Assembly: GCF_000255655.1 (NCBI RefSeq)
Contig: NZ_JH636434.1
Coordinates: 1,228,045-1,292,044 of the forward strand
Origin: Schlesneria paludicola DSM 18645
GTDB taxonomy: Bacteria; Planctomycetota; Planctomycetia; Planctomycetales; Planctomycetaceae
DNA: 64,000 nt
Direction: 5' to 3'
Shown: piece by piece, positions 42,603 through 51,219 of the stretch
Layout of the letters: every line of letters begins with the position of its first letter
How positions within the stretch are numbered: position 1 is the first letter of the stretch
Position numbers and translations under genes: made by a program
Notes under the pieces: model-generated
What the model saw: the letters and a program-made list of their open reading frames with translations, nothing else
Told to the model about the DNA's origin: nothing
Databases searched by the model: none

Positions 42603-44243
42603 ATGGCTGACGCGCCCCAGCTTCCGCGCACGCTGCTCGATTGGATTCGAGTCTTCGGTCCTGGTGCCATTATGGCATCGTTGACGATCGGAACGGGCGA
42701 GCTGATCTTCTCGACGCGTGGCGGCGCGTTGTTTGGGTATCACATCCTGTTCGTCTTCGCGCTCACGTCGCTGCTGAAGTGGTCACTGGTCATTTCCACC
42801 AGTCGGCACATGGTGTTGACGGGCGTCCATCCGTACGAACGTATGCTCGATCTTCCAGGGCCACGCGGCTGGCTGCCGATCATGTTGCTGTTGATTTCCG
42901 TCGTCGCCATGCCAATCTGGATCACCTTCCACTCCAGCGTGCTGGGCAGCCTGGTCTCATGGCTGACCGAGACACGAAACCACTATCAGGGTGGAATCGA
43001 TTATCTTTGGGGCGCCGCGATCCTGGTGGCAATCCTGATCCTTTCCGCGACGGGCGGATACGAGGTTCTCGAGAAGACCCAAACCTTTGTCGTCCTGGCC
43101 ATGGTGGTTTGCGCCGGCTTGACGCTCGTTCTCTACAAACCCGATTGGGTGCAGTTGCTGCTGGGCCTTTTGCCGCATTCGATGTCCTATCCCGAATGGC
43201 TGCCGGAGCGATATCCGCAGATCGCCAAGCACTCCGTCTGGGTTGAAGTCACGCGTTACATCGGGGTGATCGGTGGAGCGGGATTCGACTACCTCAGTTA
43301 CACCTCTTGGTTGCGAGAGAAAAGTTGGGGCGTCTTGCCTCATCGCGCATCCGACGAAATGCTGCGTGAGATCGCCGCAGATCCGAACCACCGCGTCCGC
43401 CGCTGGGTCAACGCCCCCCTTGTCGACTGCGCCATCAGCTTCCTGCTGGTGATCGTGTTCAGCGCGGTCTTTGTGGCGTCGGGAACGATGTTTCTAGGCC
43501 CCGAACACGTCGTGCCTGACGAAGAAAATCTCCTGAACCTGCAGGCACGATTCGTCACGCAGATTCACCCCTGGTTATTACCGCTGTATGTTGTGGGGGC
43601 ATTTTTGACGATGCTGGGGACGCTTTATGGAACGGTCGAGATTGCCTGCAGCATCGCCGACGAAATTGTTCGCTCTTTCGTCGCCAACTGGACGGAACAC
43701 AAGGCCGATTCATTGCGGCGCGGAATCATCGGCTGGTGTGCCTCGGTGGCATTCGTCATCTTGGGATGCTTATTTGCGGGACAAGCATCTCCGACACCGA
43801 TCGTCGTGACGGCCTCGAAAATGGTGACGACGATCACCGATGCCAGCGAACCGATCGCCGACGAGACCTCCGCGGTGTCGAAGGAACAGCCATCCGCCCC
43901 CAAGAAGCCAAGACTGCTGCTGGCGGTCATGACGCCCGTCAATCTTTTGACTGGAGTCTTGTCGTGCGGAGTCATCTGTTGGCTGACCATCTGGATGGAC
44001 CGACGCTGGTTGCCCGCAACGCTCCAACCACCTCCAGCCCTCATCTGTCTTAATTTTGTCTCGGGATTGCTATTCATTGGACTGGGGCTGAAAGGCTTTT
44101 GGGACAATGATAATCGAGTGCTGGCGCTATTCGGCCTGATCGGACTGTTCGCAACCTCACTGTTGATCGCGATGATCCTTGGATCGAGGCGGAACATGCC
44201 CGAACCTGTAATGTCTTCTCCTTCAAGCGAGCCCGCGCTGTAG
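42603..44243 (+). CDS. NRAMP-like membrane transporter lacking the DPGN metal motif
   Basis: The 546-aa protein has about eleven hydrophobic helices arranged as in the NRAMP/MntH superfamily: 'VFGPGAIMASLTIGTGELIF', 'LFVFALTSLLKWSLVIST', 'VTRYIGVIGGAGFDYLSYTS' and 'LYVVGAFLTMLGTLYGTVEI'. In metal-transporting NRAMPs helix 1 carries D-P-G-N; here the equivalent reads G-P-G-A. The second metal-binding motif in helix 6 (A-x-x-M-P-H) was also not found. A cytoplasmic or periplasmic insert of ~60 residues (about 400-460, with EQPSAPKKP) splits the last helices. GAGGG precedes the ATG at 42603. The ion or solute moved is unknown. Confidence 0.82.
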   Translation: MADAPQLPRTLLDWIRVFGPGAIMASLTIGTGELIFSTRGGALFGYHILFVFALTSLLKWSLVISTSRHMVLTGVHPYERMLDLPGPRGWLPIMLLLISVVAMPIWITFHSSVLGSLVSWLTETRNHYQGGIDYLWGAAILVAILILSATGGYEVLEKTQTFVVLAMVVCAGLTLVLYKPDWVQLLLGLLPHSMSYPEWLPERYPQIAKHSVWVEVTRYIGVIGGAGFDYLSYTSWLREKSWGVLPHRASDEMLREIAADPNHRVRRWVNAPLVDCAISFLLVIVFSAVFVASGTMFLGPEHVVPDEENLLNLQARFVTQIHPWLLPLYVVGAFLTMLGTLYGTVEIACSIADEIVRSFVANWTEHKADSLRRGIIGWCASVAFVILGCLFAGQASPTPIVVTASKMVTTITDASEPIADETSAVSKEQPSAPKKPRLLLAVMTPVNLLTGVLSCGVICWLTIWMDRRWLPATLQPPPALICLNFVSGLLFIGLGLKGFWDNDNRVLALFGLIGLFATSLLIAMILGSRRNMPEPVMSSPSSEPAL

Positions 44244-44465
44244 TTCGTCGCTCTGGACGCGCCGACGGGGTGACATCCAACCCGGGCCACCTCGCAGCGC
44301 CCTCAATCCCGTCACGACGGATCCGCGGATTTCACCTGCGGGGGCGTTGCTCTGCTCACGCCGGCGCGATGGACTGATCAATTCCGGCTTGAACCCTCAT
44401 ATGCGACGACACACATCGAGCGTTCTTAAGACCAAACGAACGAATTCACCGTCATCACGCCAGAA

Positions 44466-45824
44466 TCATCGTACCGGGGGAATTCGTCCACCGCGTCGAA
44501 TGAACCCCTCTGACAGACCAGCCCCGCGAACGGGCAGAATCACGGCGCTCGCCTTCATCCCACTGTAGGACACTAGATCCCCCGCTTGCTTGCCAGGAAC
44601 GATGACGAGACGCACCGCGGCCGGACGTCGATTCAAAATGGCGAATGAAACCTGGTCCGCGATAATCGCGGAAAGGGTCGAGCGATCGGTGTCGCCAGGC
44701 AGGCAGATGAGATCCAGGCCGTTCGCTCCCGAATTCGCCGCCATGCAGAGCTGATCGAAGGTCAACGTTCCCGACTGTGACGCGGCGGCAAGCGAGGTGT
44801 CCTCAAGCAGCGACAACATGATTCTTGAGTATGCCCCGGCCGAACAGGATGCGAAGGCCGACCCCGCTCGAATCGCGCTCAGGATCAGCGTGAGCGCCGT
44901 CGCAGTTCCCGGTGCACCGACACGTTCAATGCCAAGCAGCGGCAGCAGGTCAACCACACTGTCACCGGGACGATGAGTCGGGGCCAGAGTGACGTCGATA
45001 CTGCCAAATTCAGCTCCCAATCGTTCCGCGATTTCCCGACCGACGAGTTCCGCGGTTCGCGTCGCCTGAAAAACCGCCGTTTGAATGACCGACGCCAATT
45101 CATCCAGGCGGGAATCGGGGTTCTCCTGTAATCGCTGCTCGAGCCCATGCCGAATAATGGACGTGGCCCCAATCCCGACATGCACGACCAGATCGCCCCA
45201 TCCGTCACCCAGACAGGCTCCGGTCAGGTGCGGATGCCCCGTGGAATCATTCGCCAGGACCGCCAGTTTTCCCGTCGCATCTCCGTTGCGATGACTGGAA
45301 GCCTGTGCCGTCTTAAGCAGCACATCCGCAATCGACGTAATCGCTTCCAGATTGACCCCATTTTCTGTCGATCCCACATGCACCGCCGCGCGCACGCGTT
45401 CGGTCTGCACAAGCGCCTCGGGAAGGCTGGCGATCAGTTGTCGCGAACTTTGAGTCATCCCGTGCTGAACGTCGGCCGCGAAACCGCCGATTCGATCGGC
45501 ATGGACGTTCGCCGCAGCACCATCGAGCGTCTTCGCGATGTTGACCAGTTCCGAGGAATTGAATCCTTGCGCGACGCGATCGATGGGCGTGACACATAAT
45601 CGCCGCTGCAGAACCGGGACGCCCATCAGTGACGCAACTTCGCTGCAGACGACATTCATCCGCCCGGCCTTTTCAACGATCCGGTGATAGATGCCATCAC
45701 AGAGCCGATGAAAACTGCGGTCGGCACAGTCGGCAATGTTGATTCCAAGCGTCACCGTTCGAACATCGAGCGGAAGCTGTCGCAGTTGCTGTAACGCCGA
45801 AAAGTAACCAGTACTGTGTGCCAT
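44466..45824 (-). CDS. DUF711/UPF0210 family protein
   Basis: The 452-aa protein matches UPF0210: 'DVRTVTLGINIADCADRSFH', 'RRLCVTPIDRVAQGF', 'GFAADVQHGMTQSSRQLIAS', 'AAVHVGSTENGVNLEAI', 'TGHPHLTGACLGDGWGDLVV', 'RHGLEQRL' and the Gly-rich end 'SYSGMKASAVILPVRGAG'. A homologue in Streptococcus has been structurally studied, but no reaction is firmly assigned; an octameric glycyl-radical-like fold has been noted for the family. It follows an ACT-domain gene, the same partner as in Streptococcus. The start at 45824 is preferred; a TTG at 45863 would add 13 residues and lies against a terminator-like hairpin. Confidence 0.87.
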   Translation of the reverse strand: MAHSTGYFSALQQLRQLPLDVRTVTLGINIADCADRSFHRLCDGIYHRIVEKAGRMNVVCSEVASLMGVPVLQRRLCVTPIDRVAQGFNSSELVNIAKTLDGAAANVHADRIGGFAADVQHGMTQSSRQLIASLPEALVQTERVRAAVHVGSTENGVNLEAITSIADVLLKTAQASSHRNGDATGKLAVLANDSTGHPHLTGACLGDGWGDLVVHVGIGATSIIRHGLEQRLQENPDSRLDELASVIQTAVFQATRTAELVGREIAERLGAEFGSIDVTLAPTHRPGDSVVDLLPLLGIERVGAPGTATALTLILSAIRAGSAFASCSAGAYSRIMLSLLEDTSLAAASQSGTLTFDQLCMAANSGANGLDLICLPGDTDRSTLSAIIADQVSFAILNRRPAAVRLVIVPGKQAGDLVSYSGMKASAVILPVRGAGLSEGFIRRGGRIPPVR

Positions 45825-45864
45825 ATTCGCGGCCTGACGAACGGAGATCTGAGAGCAGAGCAAG

Positions 45865-45897
45865 AAAAACGCGGGTCGCGGTCCTTATGGACCCGCG
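45865..45897 (-). terminator. Terminator-like hairpin between ACT and DUF711 genes, with an alternative fold
   Basis: On the minus strand CGCGGGTC pairs with GACCCGCG (plus 45890-45897 and 45870-45877) and is followed by five T. The same left arm can instead pair with GGACCGCG inside the loop around ATAA, with one bulged base. The two folds exclude each other, which is the layout of an attenuator. No leader peptide or ligand-binding domain was recognised. Confidence 0.6.
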
Positions 45898-45900
45898 AAC

Positions 45901-46488
45901 TCAAGACTCAGCGGTATTGAATCCGACAGGTTCGGGGTGAGAGAGCGCCGCCACGATCCGGCGATGCTGCATGGCGACGGTGATCCCATCAGTTTGAAAT
46001 TCGTGCTTGAGTTCCTCGCAAAGGTGCAAGGCATCGATCCCGGGTGGAACCGAGAGTTCCATTGCCGCCATGAATGTCTGATTCGCAACTTGGCGCCCCT
46101 GAAGATCAACGAGGTCGATCCCATCCAAGGCCAGTCGATGCGCCAGGAACCGCAGAACTCCCGGCCGATCCGGCCCCGACAGGGTTAACACATAGCGTTC
46201 CTTCGGTGTCGGTTCCGTCTCGCCATCGAACCCGGTGTCACCCGACGGATCTCGCAATGTGACCTCGGCACCAAAAGGGCGACAGATCGCGCGGATGTGA
46301 TCGACGATCACTTCCTGGTCCTGATCTTCGGGAAACTCGGCCGCCATAATGACGGCGAAATACTTGTCAATCACCGCCTGACTGACATCACGCATGTTTC
46401 CGCCCAATTCGTCCAACGCGTTCGCCAGCGCGGCGAGGATTCCCGTCCGATTCACCGCCAGGACAGTCATGATGTAACGCTTGGCCAT
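45901..46488 (-). CDS. Double ACT-domain protein (UPF0237/GcvR-like)
   Basis: The 195-aa protein contains two ACT domains, small ligand-binding folds that usually sense amino acids. The first (about 1-80) has 'YIMTVLAVNRTGILAALANA' and 'DVSQAVIDKYFAVIMAAEF'; the second (about 95-175) has 'YVLTLSGPDRPGVLRFLAHR' and 'GIDLVDLQGRQV'. The pattern resembles GcvR and the single-ACT UPF0237 proteins paired with UPF0210. The adjacent DUF711 gene lies 76 bp downstream, separated by a terminator-like hairpin. A regulatory role over DUF711 in response to an amino acid is a reasonable inference from this pairing. Confidence 0.88.
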   Translation of the reverse strand: MAKRYIMTVLAVNRTGILAALANALDELGGNMRDVSQAVIDKYFAVIMAAEFPEDQDQEVIVDHIRAICRPFGAEVTLRDPSGDTGFDGETEPTPKERYVLTLSGPDRPGVLRFLAHRLALDGIDLVDLQGRQVANQTFMAAMELSVPPGIDALHLCEELKHEFQTDGITVAMQHRRIVAALSHPEPVGFNTAES

Positions 46489-46613
46489 CTGTCATCCATC
46501 GATTGAGTAACTCAATTGCCATCCGTTCGAGTCCGCTTCAGCGGACCGTGCGGAGTCAGATTGTCAGGCCCATCGTTCCAGTATACGAAGTCCTGATCCG
46601 TCCGACGAACGTG

Positions 46614-47402
46614 TCACCCCCCCAGCAGAATTCGCTGGATGAGTTTGATTCCTCGAGCCAGATCGAACGCCCGATCTTCGGCCACCCCGCGTATCGCCGT
46701 CAGCCAGCCTCGGTAGTCCATCTCGCCCAATAGCGCGAGGACCTCAATCCAGTCGACGTTTCCCTGCCCGACCGCTACTTCCTGGCCGCCATCGATGCCG
46801 TGAATTCCGTCACGAATTTGAACGTGAACCACCAGTTCATGGAGTGAACGTAAGGAATCGATGACGGGCCGTCCGGACATCGCGAAGTGCGCCGGGTCAA
46901 AATCGATCCCAAGCGGACCTGTTTTGACGTCATTGAGCAACGTTCTCAGAGTCTCGGCCGAGTCATTCGTTGGGGTGATCGCCAGCACCGTACCGACATG
47001 ATTTCCATACCGCGCCAGATCACAAAGGATGTCGACCAGAACCTGTCGCTCTTTCGAATCCGCCTCTTCCGGTATCCGACCGACGCGAATGCAGAGCGTT
47101 CCCACCTTCAAGGTGTACGAGAACTTCATCGCTTTGCGAATCGCTTCCACTCGCAAATCAAGACGGTCGGGTTCGTACAAGGCATGTTTGAGTGGGTAGA
47201 CGGTGCTGGCAACTTTGAGTTGGTGCTCGCTGATGTGATGCAGAAGATCGCGGCGCCCTGTGTCCGAGAGATGGCCTGAATGGACTTCGTTCCGCACGTC
47301 AAACTGAATTCCCTGAACGCGCAGATCCGTCGCGGATTTGATTGATTCCACGAGCGACTGTTCGAAACAACGAGTGGCAACGGCAAGACGAAACTGATGC
47401 AT
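46614..47402 (-). CDS. TIM-barrel sugar phosphate isomerase/epimerase-type protein
   Basis: The 262-aa protein starts 'MHQFRLAVATRCFEQSLVES' and follows the xylose-isomerase-like TIM barrel: 'VQGIQFDVRNE', 'VASTVYPLKHALYEPDR', 'GTLCIRVGRIPEE', 'VLAITPTND', 'GPLGIDFDPAHFAMSGRP' (Asp and His ligands), 'LVVHVQIRDG' and 'GRVDWIEVL'-like 'GQGNVDWIEVLALLGEMDYR'. The late Glu of typical members is not obvious after 'GWLTAIRG', so metal binding may differ. The start at 47402 is chosen by domain extent; an earlier in-frame codon at 47480 gives a leader without character. It heads the minus-strand set that includes ACT and DUF711. Confidence 0.82.
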   Translation of the reverse strand: MHQFRLAVATRCFEQSLVESIKSATDLRVQGIQFDVRNEVHSGHLSDTGRRDLLHHISEHQLKVASTVYPLKHALYEPDRLDLRVEAIRKAMKFSYTLKVGTLCIRVGRIPEEADSKERQVLVDILCDLARYGNHVGTVLAITPTNDSAETLRTLLNDVKTGPLGIDFDPAHFAMSGRPVIDSLRSLHELVVHVQIRDGIHGIDGGQEVAVGQGNVDWIEVLALLGEMDYRGWLTAIRGVAEDRAFDLARGIKLIQRILLGG

Positions 47403-47978
47403 GTTCTGACCATATTCTCCGAGAAACCGACACGGCGAGGCACTGACTCCGTGCGGATTCCGCAGTGTAAAGCGATTCAATAATTGTCAAAGAGACAAAA
47501 CTCCGTCGCAATTAGAGACCTTCGCACTGATGCCATGCCCGCAGGCCCGTCGTGCGAACCGCCATCGTGCTCGACGAACAGACACAAACCAACGACGCCC
47601 TTATCTTAACGGGTCGAATGCGTTGCGTGATCGCAAAGCCGTCATAAGAGGACCACTGCGGCACGATTCTCTTCGTCACAAGTGCTGATTGTAGTGATTG
47701 TTCCAGCATTATGACACGAGCGAACGAATCACAAAGACGTCGGCGTCACCCTTCGATCCCCCCTGAAGTTCGTCTGCCCCGCCGCGCGTCTCCGCTTGAT
47801 TGCACCACCCGGCGTGACGCAGCGCTGGCGAACTTCTCCAGGTCGAACTACGTACGGACCGCCTCGCGTCGACCTTGGCCCTCTTTTATTGGTAGACTTG
47901 AAGCGTGCGCTGCGGCTGGCTATCTCTCAATGATATCGGTCAGGATGTCTTCGTTTTTCGATCAAGGAGTTTGCACCA
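47403..47978. other. Divergent gene-free stretch
   Basis: This 576-bp region lies between the TIM-barrel gene (-) and the LRR gene (+). Short open frames are present but lack family or hydrophobic patterns. A good ribosome-binding site (AAGGAG, about 47964) belongs to the LRR gene. No repeats from the two dispersed families occur here. Confidence 0.35.
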
Positions 47979-48602
47979 ATGATTCGTTTGTTGAGCACTT
48001 GGGCTGTCTTGGGAACACTCAGCATCGCGATGGTTTCGGCTGCGGAGAAAACTCCACCCACAGAAGCCGAAACGAAAGCCATTGAACTGATCAAGAAATC
48101 CGGCGGTCAGGTTATGGAATTGGCCCAGAACGATTCGCGATTGGATGTCGCCTTTCATCTGGCCGACGGGAAGATTACCGACGAACAACTCGTTCCCCTC
48201 AAAAGCCTGCCACAACTCGCACAGCTCAACCTGCGTGGCCGTGAAATTACGAACGCGGGACTCGTCAACATCAAGGACGCCAAGGGCTTGCTGCGGCTCC
48301 ACCTGGAAAAGACGAAAGTCACCGATGACGGTTTGCAAGAATTGAAGGGGTTGGAAAACCTTGAGTACCTGAATCTTTACGGAACCGAAGTCACCGACGC
48401 GGGTCTCAAGCACCTGGCTGGATTGAAGAAGCTGAAAAAGCTGTATCTGTGGCAAACGAAAGTCACCGACGCCGGCGTGGCAGAACTGAAGGCCGCGATC
48501 CCCGAGATCCACATCATTCGAGGTGTTGAGCCTGCCAAACCGGCTGAAGAAAAGAAGGAAGAGAAGAAAGAAGAAGAAAAGAAGCCGGAAGAGAAAAAGT
48601 AA
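47979..48602 (+). CDS. Secreted leucine-rich-repeat protein with Lys/Glu tail
   Basis: The 207-aa protein has a signal peptide (about 1-21), then about five LRRs of the GALA/RNase-inhibitor-like bacterial type with the repeating frame L-x-x-L-x-x-L-x-L-x-x-T-x-V-T-D-x-G-L: 'LLRLHLEKTKVTDDGLQELK', 'LEYLNLYGTEVTDAGLKHLA', 'LKKLYLWQTKVTDAGVAELK'. The last ~25 residues are almost only K, E and P (EEKKEEKKEEEKKPEEKK). LRRs of this kind mediate protein binding, and the tail may contact cell-wall polyanions or membranes, which is inference. AAGGAG lies at a good distance before the ATG. Confidence 0.88.
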   Translation: MIRLLSTWAVLGTLSIAMVSAAEKTPPTEAETKAIELIKKSGGQVMELAQNDSRLDVAFHLADGKITDEQLVPLKSLPQLAQLNLRGREITNAGLVNIKDAKGLLRLHLEKTKVTDDGLQELKGLENLEYLNLYGTEVTDAGLKHLAGLKKLKKLYLWQTKVTDAGVAELKAAIPEIHIIRGVEPAKPAEEKKEEKKEEEKKPEEKK

Positions 48603-48625
48603 TATCTCTTCGAGAGACGGTCTGA

Positions 48626-48656
48626 ACATCTCGATCGCCATCGGTGGTCGAGATGT
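48626..48656 (+). terminator. Possible terminator hairpin after the LRR gene
   Basis: ACATCTCGA (48626-48634) pairs with TCGAGATGT (48648-48656) over 9 bp. No T-tract follows, so only weak termination or mRNA-end protection is suggested. Confidence 0.35.
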
Positions 48657-48822
48657 CGAGCCGCCCGAGCGTCCTGCCTAGGCCTGACCTGTCTGTTGAC
48701 ATCGTTCATTCCGACAATTTCATCGATGCGGTAAGTACAAGAGCCCGTTTCAAATTTTGGCTTGTTGGCCTGATCTCGCCACAAAAATGAACTGACTCGG
48801 CTGTTGGAAGGGGACCCCAAGC

Positions 48823-49965
48823 TTGTCTCTTGCTGCTGCGGCCTCGCGAAATCGACTCGCGCGACGAATCGGTCCGCTTGTGATCCAGTCTCTTCTGACT
48901 CTCGCAAGCAATTCGTCGGGTCAACCCTGGCCCGAGTTACCCACGCAAAATGACGTTGTCGAGTTGCCCGCACAGGAGTGGCCCTTGCGTCCTGGTCCAC
49001 GCACCATCCGAGTGCTGGTCCATTATCCACAGCAAAAACAGGCGTCGGTGACGGCCGACACAGGATTGATGCTAAGCCTTCACAATTGGGGGGGCGTCGA
49101 TTGCGTAGGAACGGCGGTGCCGCAAACACTTGCCGATCGCTGGAACCTTGTCGTTCTCTGCGTCAATTACCTGCAAAGCGGTCCGATGGATTCCATCCAG
49201 GGCCCCGAACCGTACGACTGCGGCTATCTACAGAGCCTCGACGCATTGCGATCGCTCTGGTGGCTTCGAGATCGACTCTTGGCGAGCAAGCAGCCCTTCG
49301 CGGATGATCGCATCTACGCGACAGGTGGCTCGGGAGGTGGAAACGTCACGCTGATGGCAAACAAGCTCGCGCCACGCACGTTTGCCTGTATTGTCGACAT
49401 GTGTGGAATGAAAAAATTGTCAGACGACATTGCGTACAACCTTCCCGGCGGGACGACTCTAAACGCACGCTGGTCGCGCGATCCGCAACACCCGTTTTAT
49501 CTGGCGTCTGGGCAGCAAGAGCTGCGATTCGTCGGTTGTCCCGAGCACTTGTTGACGATGCGACGGATGGGAAGTTCCTCCAAAATCGTGGTCGTCCACG
49601 GAACAGAGGATGACGTCTGCCTGTTCTCAGACGCCGAAGAGATGGTCAATTTGATGCGCCGCAGTGGCCTCGATGTTGAACCCCACTTTATTTCCAAGGC
49701 GGACCTGGACGGTGTCGCATTCACGTCGACCGGCCATTCTCTGGGCAATCGAACGGAGATCGTGATCCAAGTTGCCGACAAGTACGTCAGAGTCGACAGC
49801 GCAAACTCGCTTCGACGACCCGGCCCCACTGATTTTGAGCGGCGTGACGAGGTTCGATATCGAACCTCAGACGGCGAATTCGTCATTTCCTACCAACGAG
49901 GGTATCCCGTCGGACGATTTGAGCCGAAGGTCGCCGCGGGTATCGAAGTCAAACCTGCCCCCTGA
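48823..49965 (+). CDS. Alpha/beta hydrolase, DUF2920-like
   Basis: The 380-aa protein starts at TTG (48823) with GGAAGGGG about 10 nt upstream; no ATG lies before the domain. The core shows 'GLMLSLHNWGGVDCVG', 'NLVVLCVNYLQSGP' and 'YDCGYLQSLDALRSLWWLRD', then the nucleophile elbow 'IYATGGSGGGNVTLMANKL' (G-x-S-x-G). 'IVVVHGTEDDVCLFSDAEEM' carries the usual acidic residue, and the late 'FTSTGHSLGNRTEIV' carries the His. The pattern fits prolyl-oligopeptidase-like or DUF2920 hydrolases. Signal-peptide status is unclear: the first 30 residues are basic then mildly hydrophobic. The Kelch-like gene follows after 35 bp and may be co-transcribed. Confidence 0.8.
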   Translation: MSLAAAASRNRLARRIGPLVIQSLLTLASNSSGQPWPELPTQNDVVELPAQEWPLRPGPRTIRVLVHYPQQKQASVTADTGLMLSLHNWGGVDCVGTAVPQTLADRWNLVVLCVNYLQSGPMDSIQGPEPYDCGYLQSLDALRSLWWLRDRLLASKQPFADDRIYATGGSGGGNVTLMANKLAPRTFACIVDMCGMKKLSDDIAYNLPGGTTLNARWSRDPQHPFYLASGQQELRFVGCPEHLLTMRRMGSSSKIVVVHGTEDDVCLFSDAEEMVNLMRRSGLDVEPHFISKADLDGVAFTSTGHSLGNRTEIVIQVADKYVRVDSANSLRRPGPTDFERRDEVRYRTSDGEFVISYQRGYPVGRFEPKVAAGIEVKPAP

Positions 49966-50000
49966 TTGAAATCCTCTTGAAACTGCAAAAGGTGTTTCGC

Positions 50001-51017
50001 ATGCCGTTCCGAGTGATCCTGATTCTGGCTGGCCTCGCGACTTGGTTCGGTCCGATCCCGTCAATGGCCCAGTCAGACAGTCCCGATTGGAAACTGGTCA
50101 CCCCCAAGGCGGAATGGCGGGCGCGTGATTCCAGCGGTGAGGTGGTTTTCCAAGACAAGGTGTGGCTTTTCGGCGGCTGGTTTGATTCGTTCCAATCGCC
50201 TCCACGCGACGTCTGGAATTCGAGCGACGGCACACGCTGGAACCTGGTGCAGTCCGAAGCGCCTTGGAAATTCAGTGACCTGCCGATGACGATCACCTTC
50301 GCAGACCGGATGTGGTTTATGGGAGGGTGGACCAATGGGCGACTCGCAGGCCACGGAGCCACGAATGAGGTCTGGTCTTCAGCCGATGGCACCAACTGGA
50401 AACTCGACGGGCTTGCTGGATGGTCACCTCGAATCGCGTCGGCCGTCGTAGAGTTTAAAGGCCGGATGTGGATTCTGGGTGGGACCGAAAACTACTACTT
50501 CGGCGATCTCAAGAGCCTGAAAAACGACGTCTGGTCCTCGGCAGATGGAAAAGAATGGCGCCTGGAGACTGCCGACGCGGGCTGGGCGCCTCGGTCATAC
50601 CATCAGGCGGCAGTCTTGAACGACAAGATCTATGTATTTGGCGGGGGAAACTACGTCCCGCAATATCAAGCATTCAATGATGTCTGGTCGTCCAGCGACG
50701 GAAAGACCTGGGAACGCGTCACCGAGTTTGCCGAATGGTCGCCCAGACTCTGGTTCTCATCGGTGGTTTACCGCGATCGCATGTGGGTCCTGGGCGGCTG
50801 GTCGAATAATCCGTCCAAAAACTGGAGCGATGTTTGGCATTCGGCCGACGGAAAGAACTGGCAACAGCTCAAAACCAAGGCGATCTGGAAAGAGCGTCAC
50901 GAACACTCGACATACGTATTCCAGGGCAAGATCTGGGTCGCGGGGGGCATGTCTCCGCCACTCAACAATGAAGTCTGGTCGCTCGAGCTGCCGCCCGATT
51001 TTTTCAGCAAGAAGTAA
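50001..51017 (+). CDS. Secreted Kelch-like beta-propeller protein
   Basis: The 338-aa protein has a signal peptide (MPFRVILILAGLATWFGPIPSMAQ split at about 23). It then has six to seven Kelch-type blades built from the phrase 'W-x-x-R-x-x-x-x-x-V-x-F-x-x-x-x-W-x-x-G-G' and 'D-V-W-x-S-x-D-G-x-x-W': 'DVWNSSDGTRWNLVQ', 'NEVWSSADGTNWKLDG', 'NDVWSSADGKEWRLE', 'NDVWSSSDGKTWERV' and 'SDVWHSADGKNWQQL'. Such propellers can bind glycans or proteins or act as oxidases, but no active-site residues are evident. AAGG lies 8 nt before the ATG at 50001. It ends with FFSKK and is followed by a strong terminator. Confidence 0.88.
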   Translation: MPFRVILILAGLATWFGPIPSMAQSDSPDWKLVTPKAEWRARDSSGEVVFQDKVWLFGGWFDSFQSPPRDVWNSSDGTRWNLVQSEAPWKFSDLPMTITFADRMWFMGGWTNGRLAGHGATNEVWSSADGTNWKLDGLAGWSPRIASAVVEFKGRMWILGGTENYYFGDLKSLKNDVWSSADGKEWRLETADAGWAPRSYHQAAVLNDKIYVFGGGNYVPQYQAFNDVWSSSDGKTWERVTEFAEWSPRLWFSSVVYRDRMWVLGGWSNNPSKNWSDVWHSADGKNWQQLKTKAIWKERHEHSTYVFQGKIWVAGGMSPPLNNEVWSLELPPDFFSKK

Positions 51018-51039
51018 CCGCCCGCGGTCACAGGTCCTT

Positions 51040-51082
51040 CACCTTGGGGTCGCGAATCACCGCGTCCGCAAGGTGTTTTTTT
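51040..51082 (+). terminator. Rho-independent terminator after the Kelch-like gene
   Basis: CACCTTGGGGTCGCG pairs with CGCGTCCGCAAGGTG over 13 of 15 positions (two mismatches) around AATCAC, followed immediately by seven T (51076-51082). Confidence 0.85.
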
Positions 51083-51194
51083 ACACAGATTGCAAAAGAT
51101 CTGTGATCGGCCGGCCCGTATTTTGAGCATCTTGACCGACTTGATCAATTTGCCCTGCAACTCATTTGAAGAACACGACTTGCCGCAAAAACAA

Positions 51195-51219
51195 CAAGAT
51201 ACTCATATTGAGCATCTTG
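51195..51219. repeat. Imperfect inverted repeat
   Basis: CAAGATACTCA and TGAGCATCTTG flank TAT, with a single non-Watson-Crick position. The right arm is repeated directly at 51123-51134. Confidence 0.5.
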
